DNA of 64,000 bases from JANXUR01 sp038229415. Lineage in GTDB: Bacteria; Acidobacteriota; Terriglobia; Terriglobales; Acidobacteriaceae. The notes below the pieces were generated by a model. It saw only the letters and a program-made list of their open reading frames with translations. It ran no database searches and was not told the origin of the DNA. Below, piece after piece: positions 60,941 through 64,000 of the stretch. The translations under genes were made by a program, and so were the position numbers. Location: contig JBBROM010000001.1 in the NCBI GenBank assembly GCA_038229415.1, positions 248,001 through 312,000 on the forward strand, in the 5' to 3' direction. Each line of letters starts with the position of its first letter. The first letter of the stretch is position 1.

Positions 60941-63900
60941 ATGGCTGTGTTCGCCAAGCGGTTTGCGGTTCGAAAAATTGCCGGTTCCATTGTCGGTTCC
61001 ATCCCTCGTGCGTGCACAGCGATGGCTCTGATGGTTCTGCTCGCCTCTTCCGCTTTAGCCCAAAGCACCGGCGGACGCATCTTTGGCCGCGTGGCCGATC
61101 CCACGGGCGCAGTGGTTCCAGGCGTCAACGTCAAGTTGGTGAATGAGGATAGCGGCGTGTCTCGCTCCGGGCAGACGAATGCCGAAGGTGACTACGCCTT
61201 CCCCGCGATTCCCGTGGGGCTTTACCGGCTGGAGTTTGACCTCGCTGGGTTCAAGAAGAACGTGCGCCACGGCATTCAACTGGATCTGAACCAGGCCCTG
61301 GCTCTTAATATGGTGCTGCAACTCGGAGCCGCGCAAGAGGTGGTGGACGTCACCTCGGAAGCGCCGCTGGTAGACACGTCAAGCACGCAACTGGGCGCGA
61401 TTGTGAACTCCCGCGCCGTTTCCGAACTGCCGCTGAATACTCGCGACGCCTACCAGTTGCTGTCGCTGCAACCGGGCGTGCAGTCCACCACGGGAACCGA
61501 CCTGTACTACGGCAGTGACCGCGCCGGGGTTGTGTCTGTAAACGGGGGACGTGGCCGCGGCAACAACTTCAGCGTGAACGGCGGCGACGCCAATGACCAG
61601 TTCGCCAACCTGCCCACGGTGCAGCCCAGCCCGGACGCCATTGAAGAGTTCCGCGTACTGACCAACACCTTCGACGCGGAGTATGGCCGCAGTTCCGGTG
61701 CTGTCGTCAACGTGGTCACCAAGTCGGGCACCAACCAGATTCACGGCAACGTTTACGAATACTTCCGCAACAAGGTGCTGAATTCGCGTGGCTACTTTGA
61801 CACCAGCAAAGCCGCCTTCAACCAGAATCAGTTCGGAGGCACGCTGGGCGGGCCGGTCATTAAGAATCGCAGCTTTTTCTTTGTGAGCTACGAGGGCCGC
61901 CGCGTGCGGCAAGGCATCTCCGGTCCGGTGACGACTGTTCCCACAGCGGCCGAGCGCACCGGCGACTTTTCCGCCAACGGCAGCTTTGGCGGCGGCATCA
62001 GTGACCAATTGGTCGCCGACGTCCTGAATACGCGCCCCGGCTGTTCCGCTGCGATCGCGGCACAGGAAGGCGCGACTCCGGCCCCCGGCGCGGCCTGGGC
62101 TGACGTGTTTCCTAGCGGCAAGGTGCCCGCAGCCTGTCAAGACCCGGTTGCAGCGGACCTGCTGCGTTTTGTGCCCAACGGAAACATCTCCGACGGCAGC
62201 TACCAGGCTGTGCTGAAGGGCAGCACGCGAGCGGATCAGGTCACTGGCAAGTGGGACTACAAGATCAACGAGCACCAGAACTTGAGCGCCTACTACTACT
62301 TTGTGGACGACGATGTCTTTCAGCCCTTTGCCGCCTTCCAGGGTGCTGGCGCCAACCTGCCCGGCTTCGGCGGACAGGGTGCGGATCGCTTTCAGCAGCT
62401 GAACATCAGCCACACTTGGACTCTCAACAACAATCTGGTGAATGAGGCGCGCGCGGTTTATATGCGCGAAGCGCAGAAGACGTTCAACCATCCCCAGACC
62501 ACGGACCTCGTCACCAACTCCTGTTCCTCCGCAACGTCGCAGTTCTGCTTTACCGGAACCGGTGATTCCAGCGCCGTGCAGGAGCAGTTTGGCACCAGTC
62601 CCAAACTCGGCATTACTCCGAATCTGGGCAAGAGCCGTGAAGGGGTTCCATTCATCAATGTGGCGGGCGGATTTGTCTTCGGCAACAACTTTGAAGGTGA
62701 GCTGCCCCAGATTGGCAACTCCTACTCCTTGGCGGACAACCTGACCTTCGTCAAAGGCCGCCACACCATGAAGTTCGGCGTGGATGCGCGCGAGCTTCGC
62801 TTCGACCAGACTCTGTACTTCAATATCGCGGGCGACTTCGGCTACACCGGCAATACCCCGAACAGCCTCGTCACGGCCAACAACTTCGCCAACTATCTGG
62901 TGGGCCTCCCGGACTCATACTCCCAAGGCTCGGCACAGGTGGAAAATGTGCGCAGCAAGCAGATTGGCCTGTTCGCGCAGGATAGCTGGAAGCTCCGTCC
63001 GAATCTGACGCTGAACTTCGGTCTGCGTTGGGAACTGTTTACGCCCCTCACCGATAACTCGAAGCACGTGCAGACCTTTCGGCCCGGCCAGAATTCTTCC
63101 ATCTTCCCCTGCCAGCTCTCCGCGGACAGTCAAGCTACGCTGGGCACGAGCGACTGCACCCCTTACCAGCCCACAGGACTCGTAGTGCCGGGCGACTCCG
63201 GCGTGCCGCCTGGGCTTACCTCCACTGACTACAAGGCGTTCGCACCGCGTATCGGCATCGCCTACAGCCCGGGCAATTCGGGCAAGACGAGCATTCGCGG
63301 CGGCTTCGGCATTTTCTACAGCCCGGTTGAGCAGTTGGTGCTGGAACAGTTCAGCGCCGAGCCACCGTTTGGTGGCAGTACGTTCATTACGAATCCGCTC
63401 TTCAATACTCCGTTCGTGCTGCAGAGCGGCGGCGTCGCGCCGAATCCGTTCAACGGCATCCTGACCCCCAAGCGTGGACAGCCAGTGAATTGGTCAGTCT
63501 TCCGGCCCATCCTGCTGTTCGGCGAATTCCAGCCACATCTGAAGACGCAATACTCAGAACAGTACAACGTCACCTTGCAGCGCGAGCTCAGCAAAGACCT
63601 CTCACTGCAGGTGAGTTATGTGGGTTCACAGGCGCATCACCTGCTGGCTTCCCATGACCTGAATCCCGGTAACGCGCAGACCTGTCTCGACCTGCAGGGT
63701 ATTTCAAACTCCACTGGCAACAGCAACTTGGCCTGCGGCCCCTTCTTCGCGGATAGCCCATTCTTTATCGCACCGGGCACCGTGCTGCCCAACGACCTGC
63801 ATCTGCCTTATGCCAATCACAATCAGGTTTTGGCGAAGGGCACCACGGTGGGGCCGAATGGAATCACGCTGGTGGGCCTGCGCCCCTATGGGTCGCCCAA

Positions 63901-64000
63901 CTGCGACCCGCTGAACGGCGCGGCTACCTGCCCGGCCGACGGCGTGGATGTGATCAGCAACATTTTTGCGGAGGACACTATTGCCAACTCCGCCTATAAC
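60941..64000 (+). CDS. TonB-dependent receptor, Oar-like, with carboxypeptidase-regulatory domain (3' end outside window)
   Basis: The frame is open from the ATG at 60941 (GGGAG five bases upstream) to the window end, 1020 codons so far. A signal peptide (about residues 1-40, ending ALAQ) is followed by a carboxypeptidase-regulatory-like domain (about 45-125: GRIFGRVADPTGAVVPGVNV). Then come a plug domain (about 135-240, with NTRDAYQLLSLQPGVQ and VLTNTFDAEYGRSSGAVVNV) and outer-membrane barrel strands (GNVYEYFRNKVLNS, LGGPVIKNRSFFFVSYEGRR). This Oar-type layout is a hallmark of Acidobacteriota. It imports an unknown substrate, and its regulator and an exported amidohydrolase are divergent from it. 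Confidence 0.95.
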   Translation, partial: MAVFAKRFAVRKIAGSIVGSIPRACTAMALMVLLASSALAQSTGGRIFGRVADPTGAVVPGVNVKLVNEDSGVSRSGQTNAEGDYAFPAIPVGLYRLEFDLAGFKKNVRHGIQLDLNQALALNMVLQLGAAQEVVDVTSEAPLVDTSSTQLGAIVNSRAVSELPLNTRDAYQLLSLQPGVQSTTGTDLYYGSDRAGVVSVNGGRGRGNNFSVNGGDANDQFANLPTVQPSPDAIEEFRVLTNTFDAEYGRSSGAVVNVVTKSGTNQIHGNVYEYFRNKVLNSRGYFDTSKAAFNQNQFGGTLGGPVIKNRSFFFVSYEGRRVRQGISGPVTTVPTAAERTGDFSANGSFGGGISDQLVADVLNTRPGCSAAIAAQEGATPAPGAAWADVFPSGKVPAACQDPVAADLLRFVPNGNISDGSYQAVLKGSTRADQVTGKWDYKINEHQNLSAYYYFVDDDVFQPFAAFQGAGANLPGFGGQGADRFQQLNISHTWTLNNNLVNEARAVYMREAQKTFNHPQTTDLVTNSCSSATSQFCFTGTGDSSAVQEQFGTSPKLGITPNLGKSREGVPFINVAGGFVFGNNFEGELPQIGNSYSLADNLTFVKGRHTMKFGVDARELRFDQTLYFNIAGDFGYTGNTPNSLVTANNFANYLVGLPDSYSQGSAQVENVRSKQIGLFAQDSWKLRPNLTLNFGLRWELFTPLTDNSKHVQTFRPGQNSSIFPCQLSADSQATLGTSDCTPYQPTGLVVPGDSGVPPGLTSTDYKAFAPRIGIAYSPGNSGKTSIRGGFGIFYSPVEQLVLEQFSAEPPFGGSTFITNPLFNTPFVLQSGGVAPNPFNGILTPKRGQPVNWSVFRPILLFGEFQPHLKTQYSEQYNVTLQRELSKDLSLQVSYVGSQAHHLLASHDLNPGNAQTCLDLQGISNSTGNSNLACGPFFADSPFFIAPGTVLPNDLHLPYANHNQVLAKGTTVGPNGITLVGLRPYGSPNCDPLNGAATCPADGVDVISNIFAEDTIANSAYN

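Noticed and set aside
61379..62764. Minus-strand ORF of 461 residues opposite the TonB receptor
   Set aside because: The plus strand is an unbroken receptor with signal peptide, plug and barrel motifs; the minus frame is a GC shadow.

Overview
The window looks like a chromosomal segment of an Acidobacteriota bacterium (Terriglobia-like). This is inferred from gene content. The right end carries an Oar-type TonB-dependent receptor with an N-terminal carboxypeptidase-regulatory domain. There are many large secreted repeat proteins (SBBP, GloVer, PKD, PQQ-like propeller, 40-residue Trp repeats), GC-rich DNA, and frequent GTG/TTG starts. I see no prophage, integron, CRISPR array or rRNA. One tRNA (Arg, anticodon CCG) is present.

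Layout. 1-4.7 kb: the end of a repeat protein, thiC behind a TPP riboswitch, an ArsP-like permease, an AbrB/RelE-type toxin-antitoxin pair and inorganic pyrophosphatase. 4.9-11 kb: cytochrome c maturation genes. ccmE is a Cys (CXXXY) variant, and ccmA-ccmB-ccmC-ccmD lie across a secreted propeller protein and run into a ketopantoate-reductase-like gene. 11-18 kb: a large SBBP protein, a histidine kinase/NtrC-type regulator pair and a second, receiver-less sigma-54 activator. 18-25 kb: a lipoprotein, stress and redox genes, a Tat-exported FMN hydroxyacid oxidase and two secreted enzymes. 25.5-29 kb: a sulfate-activation group (CysQ-like phosphatase, TauE-type transporter, ATP sulfurylase-APS kinase fusion). 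29-34 kb: a phosphopantetheinyl transferase and two related secreted esterases, one with five PKD domains. 34-38 kb: two copies of an overlapping pair of bare LuxR-type DNA-binding proteins flanking a GAF/membrane and a Sel1/membrane gene. 38-41 kb: a GloVer gene with an in-frame TGA, and a REP-associated transposase flanked by hairpins that recur elsewhere in the window.

41-53 kb is a pentose-phosphate operon on the minus strand, transcribed tkt, rpiB, tal-pgi fusion, gnd, zwf, glk, pgl. Several of its starts overlap the preceding stop. A divergent soluble transhydrogenase (sthA) lies beside it, so NADPH production and NADPH/NADH balancing are adjacent.

53-64 kb: a hairpin-rich stretch, an Mrr-type nuclease, and the most notable item, a membrane-anchored iodothyronine-deiodinase-like protein. 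Its active-site codon is an in-frame TGA followed by a bacterial SECIS-like hairpin, so I read it as a selenoprotein (54433-55227). After it come a VOC protein, a small four-Cys protein, tRNA-Arg, an acyl-CoA synthetase, an exported amidohydrolase, a MerR-XRE-cupin fusion regulator, and the divergent TonB receptor. The regulator and the receptor share a compact promoter region with a perfect dyad over the -10 elements.
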